From: a bacterium
GTDB lineage: Bacteria > Elusimicrobiota > Elusimicrobia > UBA1565 > UBA9628
DNA: 49,503 nt
NCBI GenBank assembly: GCA_021806745.1
Contig: JAJZQS010000004.1
Span: 1 to 49,503 of the forward strand
Direction of reading: 5' to 3'
A model generated the notes under the pieces. That model was not told the DNA's origin and did not search any database. It saw nothing but the letters and a program-made list of their open reading frames with translations. The translations under genes were made by a program, and so were the position numbers. Numbering within the stretch: the first letter of the stretch is position 1; each line of letters starts with the position of its first letter. Positions 15,387 through 22,748 of the stretch are shown here, piece by piece.

Positions 15387-16142
15387 TCAAGACCTCGGGC
15401 CGCCGAAGCGTATGGAGCATTTCAGCGCCAAGGACAACCCGTCCCCTGACGAGACCACATAAGGAACCGACTCGGTGTAGGGCGTGCCGCTACGGACCGG
15501 GTAGCCGTGCGGCGAAAGGCGCCAGTAACCGGCCTCCAAGCCCAGTTGGCCTCCGTCGGCGTATGCGTACTCGATGCCGGCGCGGCCGGTCCAGGCCATG
15601 GTCATCGAGTCGCCGATCGCGATAGGCAGCGCCGGACTCCCGTTGTAGACCCAGTAGTAGCCTGGCTGTTCCATGTCGTTTATTTCCATGTGCGTGTGGG
15701 CGACACCGAAGCCGCCGATCGCGTACGGACGCCAGCCGAGTTTTCTGGGACGCAGCCTCAAAACCAGCATCCCGATCTGGGAGTCGCCGTTGACTTTCGT
15801 GGTCGTGTTCAGCGGCGCGCCGGTAATGACGTTGTAAGAAGAAGCGGTGTGCACGATGTCGTGCTGGCCGCGCATGATGTATGCGCCCTCGAGTCCCAGC
15901 GCCGCCCAAGGAAGGACATCATGAAAGTAGTCCAAGGTGAACAGGTAGCCGGTCTCGCCAAAAGTCTGGCTCTTGTCTCCGGCGGCGACGCCGAAGCGCG
16001 CCGTGGGCTGAAAAGCGCCAACGGAAGCGTCGATGTCCTGGTTTCCGAACGACCGCGCCCATTGCCCCGAGGCCCCGCCGCTCTGAGCCCGCGCTCCCGA
16101 AGCCGCGACGGCCAGAGAGGCCGCAATCAATAAAAATTTCAT
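15387..16142 (-). CDS. Outer-membrane beta-barrel protein (OmpA/OmpW-like fold)
   Basis: A protein of 251 residues with the Sec signal peptide MKFLLIAASLAVAASGARAQ. The mature part consists of alternating amphipathic strands (TGYLFTLDYFHDVLPWAALGLEGAYI, QIGMLVLRLRP, RPYAIGGFGVAHTHMEI, AWTGRAGIEYAYA, LGLEAGYWRLS) ending in SLALKCSIRF. This pattern fits a small 8-stranded outer-membrane barrel. No peptidoglycan-binding OmpA domain is present. Function beyond a barrel cannot be assigned. Codon composition is less GC-rich than in neighbours, which may indicate transfer or surface-protein divergence. The gene has its own near-consensus promoter. Confidence 0.75.
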   Translation of the reverse strand: MKFLLIAASLAVAASGARAQSGGASGQWARSFGNQDIDASVGAFQPTARFGVAAGDKSQTFGETGYLFTLDYFHDVLPWAALGLEGAYIMRGQHDIVHTASSYNVITGAPLNTTTKVNGDSQIGMLVLRLRPRKLGWRPYAIGGFGVAHTHMEINDMEQPGYYWVYNGSPALPIAIGDSMTMAWTGRAGIEYAYADGGQLGLEAGYWRLSPHGYPVRSGTPYTESVPYVVSSGDGLSLALKCSIRFGGPRS

Positions 16143-16148
16143 GTCTAA

Positions 16149-16177
16149 TGAATATCAGCCGGTCGTCCTCCTGTCAA
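16149..16177 (-). promoter_or_regulatory. Promoter of the outer-membrane protein gene
   Basis: On the minus strand TTGACA (16177-16172), a 17-nt spacer and TGA TATTCA (hexamer 16154-16149) end 6 nt before the ATG at 16142. This near-consensus -35 and extended -10 predict a leaderless transcript. Confidence 0.8.
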
Positions 16178-16279
16178 GGCCGTTTCGATGGCGCAGCGGC
16201 GCTCGGCGATGAGGCTGGGGCGGGCACGGCCGCACCGCTGGCCGATCGTGGGTGAACGCTTCCAGAAGCGCCGCCGCGC

Positions 16280-17692
16280 TCACCCCAGCGCGAACATCCA
16301 GATGTAGGCCTGAGCCGCGGCGAGGGCGGCCGCCAGCGCCCAGGCCGCGACCGCACCCAAGCGGCGGTCGACGCGCGCCGCCGCGCGCAATCCCAGGATC
16401 AACCACACACACGCGGCGGGCAGCAAAAACAGCGCGTACTTGGCCTTGATCCCCCACGGATCCTGGCCGATCAGCCACCAGCCGTAGGCCGCCGCCGTGG
16501 CCAGCGTCCAAGCCCACAGTGGGCGCGTCGCGCGCCGCCGCGCCGTCGCAACCATCCCCAACAGAATCAGCGCTTCGGGCACGAAGCCCAGCCGCAAGAC
16601 CAGTTCCAGAATCGGTCTGAAGACGCGCTTGCGTGGATAGGCCGCCTCGCGCGGCGTCTCGGCCGGCGTGAGGATCACCGGCGTCAACTCCGAGCCCTGC
16701 GCGTAGCCTTGCGGCAGGACCCACGGCTGATGCTCGGGCCTGGAGAAAAAAACCATGTCCGTCCAGAGCTGCGCGTGCAGAGACGACCAGACCTCGCGCG
16801 CCACCGGATAATCGATCGTCGCACGATGAGCCGGATCGCCGTAGAGGGAGACGACCGGCTCCACGCTCAAATGCCTGAAATCATAACGCGAAAGGCGCTG
16901 CCCGAAATTCCCCCTCGCGTAGGGATTTCTCAACAGCGGCGGACTCAAGAACGGCTTGCCGTACCGGCTCAGATTACCCGCGTAGTGCCAGCCGCAGACG
17001 GCCAGAGCCGCGGCCAATGCCAGCAACAGGTCGCGCGCCCGGCGCGGTCCGCGGGCGATCGACGGCAATTCCTCGCACGCCAACGCGGGAAGGGCGACGA
17101 GCCCCGAGTACTTGGTCAGCGCCGCCAGGCCGGCCAAAATCCCCAGCCCCGCCGCGCCCGACGCCGTCTTCGCGCCCGGGTGCAGTCGCCGCCGCAGGAG
17201 CAGGTAGAAAAAGGCCGACATCAACGCCGTCAAAAGCCCGTCGGCTTCCGCCGCGTAGGAGCCCATGAACAGGCACGGCAAAAACGCGGCGAACGCCAGC
17301 GCCAGCGCGCGTTCCAGCGCCGACGGCCGCAGCAGACGGACCGAACGATCGCAAAAATAAACCGTCAGCCCGGCCAACAGCATCGACGCCCACGCCAGCA
17401 GAGCCAGCCCCCCGGAAGCACGCCCGCCGTCCAGCCGCCGCCCCAGCGCGTAGAGCGGCGCGCCCGAGACGAAATACAGCGGCGGCGGATAGCACTCCCA
17501 GCAGTCGCTCGGGCGCGGAAGGCGGCCCTGCGCGCAGACCGTGACCACGCCCTCATGGTAGAGGTCCCAGGCGTAGCCGAACGGACGCGGCGCGCGCAGC
17601 CCCAGCGCCAAGCGCGGCGCGACGGCCAGCGCCAACACCAAGCCGAACGCGACTGGCCACGCAAGGCCGCGGCTTTCCGGCGAGCACACCAT
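16280..17692 (-). CDS. GT-C type membrane glycosyltransferase (ArnT/PMT family 39-like)
   Basis: A protein of 470 residues with roughly ten or more hydrophobic segments. The first periplasmic loop has WDLYHEGVVT followed by YPPPLYF, comparable to the D/E-containing loop of dolichyl- or undecaprenyl-phosphate-sugar mannosyltransferases. Later features are FMGSYAAEADGLLTALMSAFFYLLLRR and AGLAALTKYSGLVALP (the LxKyt-like motif of family 39). A ~100-residue soluble loop (residues ~235-345) precedes the last membrane segments. It probably moves a sugar from a lipid carrier to a periplasmic acceptor. ATG at 17692 follows TAAGAT by 6 nt. The 137 bases between this gene's stop and the outer-membrane gene hold that gene's promoter. 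Confidence 0.72.
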   Translation of the reverse strand: MVCSPESRGLAWPVAFGLVLALAVAPRLALGLRAPRPFGYAWDLYHEGVVTVCAQGRLPRPSDCWECYPPPLYFVSGAPLYALGRRLDGGRASGGLALLAWASMLLAGLTVYFCDRSVRLLRPSALERALALAFAAFLPCLFMGSYAAEADGLLTALMSAFFYLLLRRRLHPGAKTASGAAGLGILAGLAALTKYSGLVALPALACEELPSIARGPRRARDLLLALAAALAVCGWHYAGNLSRYGKPFLSPPLLRNPYARGNFGQRLSRYDFRHLSVEPVVSLYGDPAHRATIDYPVAREVWSSLHAQLWTDMVFFSRPEHQPWVLPQGYAQGSELTPVILTPAETPREAAYPRKRVFRPILELVLRLGFVPEALILLGMVATARRRATRPLWAWTLATAAAYGWWLIGQDPWGIKAKYALFLLPAACVWLILGLRAAARVDRRLGAVAAWALAAALAAAQAYIWMFALG

Positions 17693-17698
17693 GCGGAC

Positions 17699-17704
17699 AT
17701 CTTA
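17699..17704 (-). promoter_or_regulatory. -10 box of the glycosyltransferase gene
   Basis: TAAGAT on the minus strand ends 6 nt before the ATG at 17692, the same hexamer and spacing class as the epimerase operon. No clear -35. Confidence 0.45.
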
Positions 17705-17739
17705 GCCAATCGCCCGCGATGGCGGCCCGCCCCGGCAGG

Positions 17740-17748
17740 TGATATACT
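17740..17748 (+). promoter_or_regulatory. Extended -10 box of the rluA-type gene
   Basis: TGA TATACT (hexamer 17743-17748) ends 5 nt before the ATG at 17754. The longest frame would start with a GTG at 17739 that overlaps this box. Confidence 0.5.
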
Positions 17749-17753
17749 GGCGC

Positions 17754-18710
17754 ATGGCCGACGCGCGCGTTATCGAGGACGGTTGGGTGGAAGTTCCCCT
17801 GCGCGTTCTGCCCGAGCACCACGGCCTGCGCCTGGACGCCTACCTGGCGCGCCGCCTGCGCCGTCAGTCCCGCACCGGCGTACAGCGCCTGATCGACGAC
17901 GGCCGCGTTCTGCGCAACGCCGGCGGCGTCAAAGCCTCATGCCGCGTCGCGCAAGGCGAGACCGTACTCGTGCGCTACCCGAAGACCGAGGAGCCCCCCG
18001 CCGCCCACGAGACACTGCCCATCGTCTTCCAAGACGAGAGCTTGGTGGTCATCGACAAGCCCGCGGGAGTGCTCAGCCACCCCACCGACAAGGTCCTGCA
18101 CAACACCGTGACCACCGTGCTCGCGCGCCAGTTGGGCCGGCCGGTGTTCCTGGCCCATCGCCTGGACCGCGAGACCAGCGGCCTGATGGCCGTGACGCTG
18201 GACTCCTCGTCGGCGCGCGCTCTCTTCGAACAGTTCTCGGCCCGCGGCGTGAGCAAGGAATACCTCGCCGTCGTGCGCGGACGCGTCGCGTGGGAACGAG
18301 AACTCGTCGACGCGCCCCTGGCCTACGAGGGCGGCGAAATCAAGGTCCGCCAGGCCGTGAACGCCGAGATCGGCGCGAACGCGGTGACCGAGTTCCGCCG
18401 ATTGGCCTGCGACGGCGAGCGCACGCTCGTCGCGGCCAAACCCCGCACCGGCCGACTGCACCAGATTCGCGCGCACTTGGCTCATCTCGGCCACCCGGTG
18501 CTCGGCGACAAGCTCTACCAAGATGACGGCGCCGCCTACATGAAGGCGGTGCGCCGCGAACTGCGCCCCGCGGACCTGGTCGCGCTCGGCGCCGAACGCC
18601 AGCTTCTGCACGCGTGGCGCCTGTCCCTGCGCCACCCGCGCACCGGCGCGGCGCTGAGCTTCCAGGCGCCGCCGCCCGCGGATTTCCCGCTGCGGCCGGA
18701 GGCCGCGTGA
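17754..18710 (+). CDS. RluA-family pseudouridine synthase
   Basis: A protein of 318 residues. The N-terminal S4-like RNA-binding domain (GLRLDAYLARRLRRQSRTGVQRLIDDGRVLRN) precedes the RluA catalytic domain. VVIDKPAGVLSHPTD, LAHRLDRETSGLM (catalytic Asp in HRLDR), GRLHQIRAHLAHLGHPVLGD and a C-terminal LHAWRLSLRHPRTG are all family signatures. It should isomerise specific uridines in rRNA or tRNA to pseudouridine. The exact target (RluC/RluD/TruC type) is not resolved. ATG at 17754 is preferred over the GTG at 17739 because of the -10 box. The stop overlaps the DUF155 gene's GTG as GTGA. Confidence 0.92.
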   Translation: MADARVIEDGWVEVPLRVLPEHHGLRLDAYLARRLRRQSRTGVQRLIDDGRVLRNAGGVKASCRVAQGETVLVRYPKTEEPPAAHETLPIVFQDESLVVIDKPAGVLSHPTDKVLHNTVTTVLARQLGRPVFLAHRLDRETSGLMAVTLDSSSARALFEQFSARGVSKEYLAVVRGRVAWERELVDAPLAYEGGEIKVRQAVNAEIGANAVTEFRRLACDGERTLVAAKPRTGRLHQIRAHLAHLGHPVLGDKLYQDDGAAYMKAVRRELRPADLVALGAERQLLHAWRLSLRHPRTGAALSFQAPPPADFPLRPEAA

Positions 18711-19813
18711 GCGCCTACGATCCGCTCGTCAAGGACGGCGTCGCCTACGCGCTGTTCGCCTACGACATCGGCCTGTCGATCGCGCTCGACGCCGCCGAGA
18801 AACGAGTCAAGACCATGACCGAGCGCACGCCGATCAAGCACCAGCGCCGCGCGCCCAAGTATTTCGACTTCCAGCCCATCCCCCTGCGCGTAACGCAAGT
18901 CTCGACTCCGCACAAGGTCGGAGCGTTCACGACCACGCCGGCCGTGGAGAGCGTGCTCTACGACTTCGGCGCGGTGTGCGTGACCTACCAGATCCCGCTG
19001 TCGGGGCCGTTTTCCGGCCTGCGCGCGCTCTCCGAGTCGCTCTACGACAACGAAGTCCTGCTGGCCGACAGCCGTCGGCTCGTGGAGGAGCTGCTGGCCG
19101 GCGTGGCGCCCGCGGTGACGCGCCCGCAGATCTCGGGCTTCTACGAGGACTACGTGATCTTCCAGGTCCGCGAGCTCGACGCGCCCGACGCGCGTCGGCG
19201 CCTGGCCGCCGAGAACCCGCTGCTCGTCGCCCAAGTCCTGCGCGCCGACGCCGACCTCAGCTCCGAGCAGGAGATACGCGACGCGTTCGACTGCGAGGTC
19301 TCCTACGGCGCCGACGACGCGACGCTGGTGGACTGGGCCTCGGCGCTGGTCTTCGCGAAGGCCGCCGAGGACACGCGCGCGGTGCTGGAGTTCGGGCAGG
19401 TGCAGCTCCTGGAACTGCGCCACCTCGACCACCAGCTCGACGCCGCGCTCGACCGCTGCTACGAGGCGCTGACGCGCTCGAGCAGGCGCCGGCTGATCGC
19501 GCTCGCGCCCAAAAGCGACGACATGCGAGAGATCGGCCAGCTTCAAGTCGAGAGCGCGATCCTCTTCGAAGGCGTCAACAACGCCATCAAGCTGCTGGGC
19601 GACCAATACCTCGCGCGCCTCTACGAGCAGGTGGCCAAGCGCTATCACCTGGGCGCCTGGGACGACAACATCCTGCGCAAGCTGCGCACGCTGGAGAGCA
19701 TCTACGCCAAGCTTGAGGACGCCAACTCCTCGGCGCGCCTGGAGTTTTTGGAGTGGATCGTCATCGTCTTGATCGCGCTGGAGCTGGTCGTGCCGTTTCT
19801 GGTCAAGCGCTGA
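18707..19813 (+). CDS. RMND1/DUF155 family protein
   Basis: A protein of 368 residues. The family is suggested by VLYDFGAVCVTYQIPL (the conserved YDFG.VV segment), the central ESAILFEGVNNAIKLLGDQYLARLYEQVAKRYHL and the C-terminal SARLEFLEWIVIVLIALELVVPFL, a single membrane anchor after a helical repeat. Homologues include human RMND1, which supports mitochondrial translation, and yeast Sif2/Sif3-like proteins; the bacterial role is unknown. GTG at 18707 overlaps the rluA stop, so it is translationally coupled to an RNA-modification enzyme. That fits a ribosome-related role but does not prove it. Confidence 0.75.
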   Translation: MSAYDPLVKDGVAYALFAYDIGLSIALDAAEKRVKTMTERTPIKHQRRAPKYFDFQPIPLRVTQVSTPHKVGAFTTTPAVESVLYDFGAVCVTYQIPLSGPFSGLRALSESLYDNEVLLADSRRLVEELLAGVAPAVTRPQISGFYEDYVIFQVRELDAPDARRRLAAENPLLVAQVLRADADLSSEQEIRDAFDCEVSYGADDATLVDWASALVFAKAAEDTRAVLEFGQVQLLELRHLDHQLDAALDRCYEALTRSSRRRLIALAPKSDDMREIGQLQVESAILFEGVNNAIKLLGDQYLARLYEQVAKRYHLGAWDDNILRKLRTLESIYAKLEDANSSARLEFLEWIVIVLIALELVVPFLVKR

Positions 19814-19828
19814 ATACGCGCGAAGCGC

Positions 19829-19834
19829 TATAAT
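19829..19834 (+). promoter_or_regulatory. -10 box of the HAD hydrolase gene
   Basis: A perfect TATAAT at 19829-19834 ends 6 nt before the ATG at 19841. It lies in the 27-nt gap after the DUF155 gene. No -35 was recognised. Confidence 0.55.
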
Positions 19835-19840
19835 CGTCGG

Positions 19841-20473
19841 ATGCCGGCAAGCTCTCCCGTTTCCGCCCCGAAGCAAGTCGTTCGCGCCGCGTTCTTCGAC
19901 GTGGGCAACGTGCTGCTGCGCTTCTCGTCGCGGCGAGTGCTGGCCAAGATCGCGTGCGCGGTCAAGCGCCACCCGATCAAGCTCGCCCGCTATCTGGCCT
20001 CCGACGTCGGCGAGCGCATCGAGCGCGGCGAGATCGGCGGCGAGGCTCTTTACGAGATTTTCCGTCGCCAACTCGGCTACCGAGGCAGCTTCGCGCAGTT
20101 CCGGGAGCTGTGGTGCGACCACTTCACCCTCGACCGCGGCTCGCACGCGCTGATGAAGGCCGCCGCCGAGCGCGTGCCGACCTACCTGCTCTCCAACACC
20201 AACGCGCTGCACTTCGACCACATCCGCAAACGCTATGCGTTTCCGCACCAAGTGCGCGGCGCCGTGCTGTCCCACGAAGTCGGCCTGCGCAAGCCCGACC
20301 CGGAGATATACCGCCGCGCGCTCGCGCTGTCGGGCACGCGCGCCGGCGAGACCGTGTTCATCGACGACCTCAAGCCCAACGTGGACGCCGCGCGCGATCT
20401 CGGCATGATCGCCATCCGCTATCGGGGCGCCGAGGACTTGCGCCGCCGCTTCCAGGACCTGGGCCTGGCGTAA
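19841..20473 (+). CDS. HAD-superfamily hydrolase (subfamily IA, YihX-like)
   Basis: A protein of 210 residues. Motif I is FFDVGNVLL (nucleophile Asp in DxGN, as in YihX and haloacid dehalogenase-like phosphatases). Motif II is YLLSNTNALH (Ser/Thr), motif III the Lys of GLRKPDPEIYRRAL, and motif IV VFIDDLKPNVDAARDLGM. The helical cap lies between motifs I and II. The DxGN form and SNTN motif resemble sugar-phosphate phosphatases such as YihX, but the substrate is unknown. It is followed 7 bases later by the YdjM-like gene. Confidence 0.88.
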   Translation: MPASSPVSAPKQVVRAAFFDVGNVLLRFSSRRVLAKIACAVKRHPIKLARYLASDVGERIERGEIGGEALYEIFRRQLGYRGSFAQFRELWCDHFTLDRGSHALMKAAAERVPTYLLSNTNALHFDHIRKRYAFPHQVRGAVLSHEVGLRKPDPEIYRRALALSGTRAGETVFIDDLKPNVDAARDLGMIAIRYRGAEDLRRRFQDLGLA

Positions 20474-20480
20474 GGGCGTG

Positions 20481-20990
20481 ATGTTTCCCCTCGGCCATCT
20501 CGGCATCGGCCTGCAGACCGCCAAGCCCTTCGATCGCGGACTGCCGCGCGCGCCGCTGCTGCTGGGCACGCTGCTTCCCGACCTCATCGACAAACCGCTC
20601 TACTACGGCCTGTCCTGGTACACCGGCCGCCACGGCGCGGCGCTGGGGCTGATCTCGGGCACGCGCACCTTCGGTCACACGATCTTGTTCACGCTGGCGA
20701 TCGCCGCCGCCGCGCGCCTGCGGCGCTCCCGCGCGCTCGCGGCCCTGGCCTTGGGCTGCGCGACGCACTTGGCGCTCGACATGCTGACCGATCTCGTGAT
20801 CCGCGCGCCGGGGTTCTCGGCGCGGGCGTTTTTCTGGCCGCTGCTCGGCGCGCGCTTCCCGATCTACACCTACCGAGGCTGGCACGACCACCTCCTGCAC
20901 GTGCGCGAGCCCTTCCTTCTGGCCTCGGAGATCGTCGGCGCGACGATTTTGCTCGTCGAGTGGCGTCGGCGCGCGCCGGTTCGGCCTTAA
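20481..20990 (+). CDS. YdjM-type membrane-bound metal-dependent hydrolase family protein
   Basis: A protein of 169 residues with four hydrophobic segments. MFPLGHLGIG near the N-terminus, LLGTLLPDLIDKPLYYG, HTILFTLAI and CATHLALDMLTDL place His/Asp residues as in the LexA-regulated YdjM (PF04307-like) membrane family, thought to be metal-dependent hydrolases. A final segment RGWHDHLLHVREPFLLASEIVGATILLVEW ends the protein. GTG at 20478 is an alternative start. Biochemical function is not established for the family. The 3' end overlaps the converging EamA gene by 4 bases. Confidence 0.7.
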   Translation: MFPLGHLGIGLQTAKPFDRGLPRAPLLLGTLLPDLIDKPLYYGLSWYTGRHGAALGLISGTRTFGHTILFTLAIAAAARLRRSRALAALALGCATHLALDMLTDLVIRAPGFSARAFFWPLLGARFPIYTYRGWHDHLLHVREPFLLASEIVGATILLVEWRRRAPVRP

Positions 20991-21865
20991 GTCGGGAGAA
21001 TTTCCTTTTGGCGCCCGCGCTTGGGCGCGAGCTTGGCCAACTCTCCGGCCATCATCGCCGCCACGATCAACGCGCCGCCGGCCGCGCGTCCCGGGGAAAA
21101 CGGCTCGCCGCCCAAAGTCCACGCGAACAACGCCGCGAACACCGGCTCCAGAGAGAAGATCAGACTGACCTTCACCGGCGCGACGGACTTCTGCGCCTTC
21201 ATCTGCAGGAAAAACGCAGACAGCGTCGGCACGCCGGCCAAGAATGCGATCGTCGCGCCCGCGCGAGGGGAGACCGAAAACGAGCGCCTCGACGCCGCCG
21301 CGTACGCGGCGGCCAGGACCCCGGTCATCCAGAACTGGTGGAACGCGAGCACGATCACGTCCGCGTCGGCGCGCACGAAGCGGTCGGTGGCGAGCAGATG
21401 CGCGGCGTAGGTCGCCGCGGCGATGAGGGTGATCGCGTCGCCGAAGTTCGCGCGGCGCACGCCGCCGGTCAGCAGCCACAGCCCGGCCAGCGCCAGCGCC
21501 GAAGACGCCCATTGCGCTCTCGTCGGCGGGCGGCGCAGGAAAATCAGCAGAAACGCCGGCACGAAGATGACGAAAAGCCCCGTGATGAAGCCGGAGTTGG
21601 AGGCGGTCGTGTACTTGAGGCCGATCGTCTGCGAGACATAGAGCAGAAACAGCAAGACGGCGAGCAGCGCGCTTTCTTTCAAATGCCGCGCGCGCGCGCG
21701 GCGCGCCAGCGCGAACGGCGCCAACAGAAGCGCCGACAGCAGGAAACGGTCGGCGACCATGGCCACCGCGTCCACGCCGGCGAGCGCGTCCTTGACCAGG
21801 AAGAAGGTCGCGCCCCAGACGGCGGCGCAGTAGACCAGCCCCAGCTCAGCCCAGGACGGCGTCAC
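20987..21865 (-). CDS. EamA/DMT-superfamily transporter
   Basis: A protein of 292 residues with ten predicted membrane helices in two repeats of five. Typical EamA phrases are LVYCAAVWGATFFLVKDAL, RFLLSALLLAPFAL, TTASNSGFITGLFVIFVPAFLLIFLRR, ALALAGLWLLTGG and the second-repeat SLIFSLEPVFAALFAWTLGGEPFSPGRAAGGALIV. The family exports amino acids, purines or other small metabolites; the substrate is unknown. The GTG start lies inside the 3' end of the folD-like gene (20-base overlap), so the two are co-transcribed. Confidence 0.88.
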   Translation of the reverse strand: MTPSWAELGLVYCAAVWGATFFLVKDALAGVDAVAMVADRFLLSALLLAPFALARRARARHLKESALLAVLLFLLYVSQTIGLKYTTASNSGFITGLFVIFVPAFLLIFLRRPPTRAQWASSALALAGLWLLTGGVRRANFGDAITLIAAATYAAHLLATDRFVRADADVIVLAFHQFWMTGVLAAAYAAASRRSFSVSPRAGATIAFLAGVPTLSAFFLQMKAQKSVAPVKVSLIFSLEPVFAALFAWTLGGEPFSPGRAAGGALIVAAMMAGELAKLAPKRGRQKEILPT

Positions 21866-22733
21866 GGGGTCGCGCGGGGCGGCGCAGCGGCGCGTTCTTG
21901 GCGCAATAGACGAGATTGACGAAGGTCATCGCGCGCGTCAACGCCCCCAGCCGGTTGTCTGGCGCGGTGGCGTAGGCCGCGCGCGCGGCGACCGCGGCGT
22001 GATCGGCATTGCCCTGGAAGGACACGTCGACGAAGGCCGCGCCGGGCTTAAGCCAGTTCGCGTCCAGCCGAAAGGAGGGATCGGGCACCGCGGTCACGAC
22101 GACGTCGGCGCGACGCACGCACTCCTCCAGAACGGCTCGCGGGGTCTTGTCGTAGCACTTGACCACGGTGGCGCCCAGGTTCTCGAGCATCAGGCCCAAG
22201 GGCTTTCCCACGCGCATCGAGTTGTTGATGATCGTCACGAACGCGCCTTCCAGCCGGATGTCGGGGTAAGCCTGAAGAAGCTTCACCGCGGCCTTGGCCG
22301 TGGCCGGAACCACGCACTTGATCGCGCGGGCCTCGTCGAGAAAGCGCTTGTATTTGATCAGGTAGCCGAGATTGGTCGAATGAAGTCCCTCCACGTCCTT
22401 GAGCGGCGAAACCAAGTCCATCACATCCTCGTCGCGCAGCCCGCAGCCGAGCGGGTAGAACAGCATGAGGCCGGTGGTCCCGCGGTCCGCGTTGAGACGG
22501 CGCACCGACGACAGGAGCTCCCGCTCGTCGGCGGCCTCGACGCCGTCGGCGACGACGCCCAGGCGCGCCGCGTCCTTGGCGATCAGGTCCCGGTATTGGC
22601 GAGACGCCGGGTGAAGATCGGGCCGCAGCAGCAGCGTGGCCAACCGCGGCTTGCGCCGCATCACGGCGATCTCGCGCGCGGCCCAAGCCAGGTAGCGCGC
22701 CGCGACCGCGCGGCAATCGAGGATGACGGCCAT
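21846..22733 (-). CDS. FolD-family methylenetetrahydrofolate dehydrogenase, apparently without cyclohydrolase site (MTD1-like)
   Basis: A protein of 295 residues with a complete FolD fold: HPASRQYRDLIAKDAARLGV, GLMLFYPLG, SPLKDVEGLHSTNLGYL, VVPATAKAAVKLL and the dinucleotide region VTIINNSMRVGKPLGLMLENLGATVV. Aligned by eye to E. coli FolD, the catalytic Lys54 is Ile (Y-R-D-L-I), Gln98 is Phe (LFYPL instead of VQLPL) and Asp121 is Glu (KDVEG). These are the residues needed for cyclohydrolase. The pattern with KDVEGL and INxSxxVGxPL resembles yeast Mtd1, a monofunctional NAD-dependent dehydrogenase. Predicted reaction: 5,10-methylene-THF to 5,10-methenyl-THF. It shares a promoter region with divergent tlyA. 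Confidence 0.82.
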   Translation of the reverse strand: MAVILDCRAVAARYLAWAAREIAVMRRKPRLATLLLRPDLHPASRQYRDLIAKDAARLGVVADGVEAADERELLSSVRRLNADRGTTGLMLFYPLGCGLRDEDVMDLVSPLKDVEGLHSTNLGYLIKYKRFLDEARAIKCVVPATAKAAVKLLQAYPDIRLEGAFVTIINNSMRVGKPLGLMLENLGATVVKCYDKTPRAVLEECVRRADVVVTAVPDPSFRLDANWLKPGAAFVDVSFQGNADHAAVAARAAYATAPDNRLGALTRAMTFVNLVYCAKNAPLRRPARPRDAVLG

Positions 22734-22737
22734 GGTT

Positions 22738-22744
22738 TATACTA
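22738..22744. promoter_or_regulatory. Shared symmetrical -10 element between divergent genes
   Basis: TATACTA contains TATACT on the plus strand (22738-22743), 5 nt before the tlyA ATG at 22749. It also contains TAGTAT on the minus strand (22744-22739), 5 nt before the folD-like ATG at 22733. The two start codons are separated by only 15 bases, so both transcripts would begin at or near their start codons from one melted region. Confidence 0.6.
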
Positions 22745-22748
22745 TCAC

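Noticed and set aside
15082-15420. Minus-strand frame with CPDFC motif, possible transposase remnant
   Set aside because: No start signal, no second cysteine pair and no recognised transposase motif; kept only as a possible relic within the gap entry.
15303-15449. GTG with AAAGGAG upstream that could start a ~48-residue plus-strand peptide
   Set aside because: The peptide has no pattern typical of a real protein, runs into the 3' end of the outer-membrane gene and has atypical codons; the ribosome-site match alone is not enough.
16709-18526. A 605-residue plus-strand frame
   Set aside because: Runs antisense to the glycosyltransferase and out of frame through rluA, with highly basic low-complexity sequence.
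18536-20593. A 685-residue minus-strand frame
   Set aside because: Antisense to rluA, DUF155 and HAD genes, all of which have clear family motifs; no recognisable domain.
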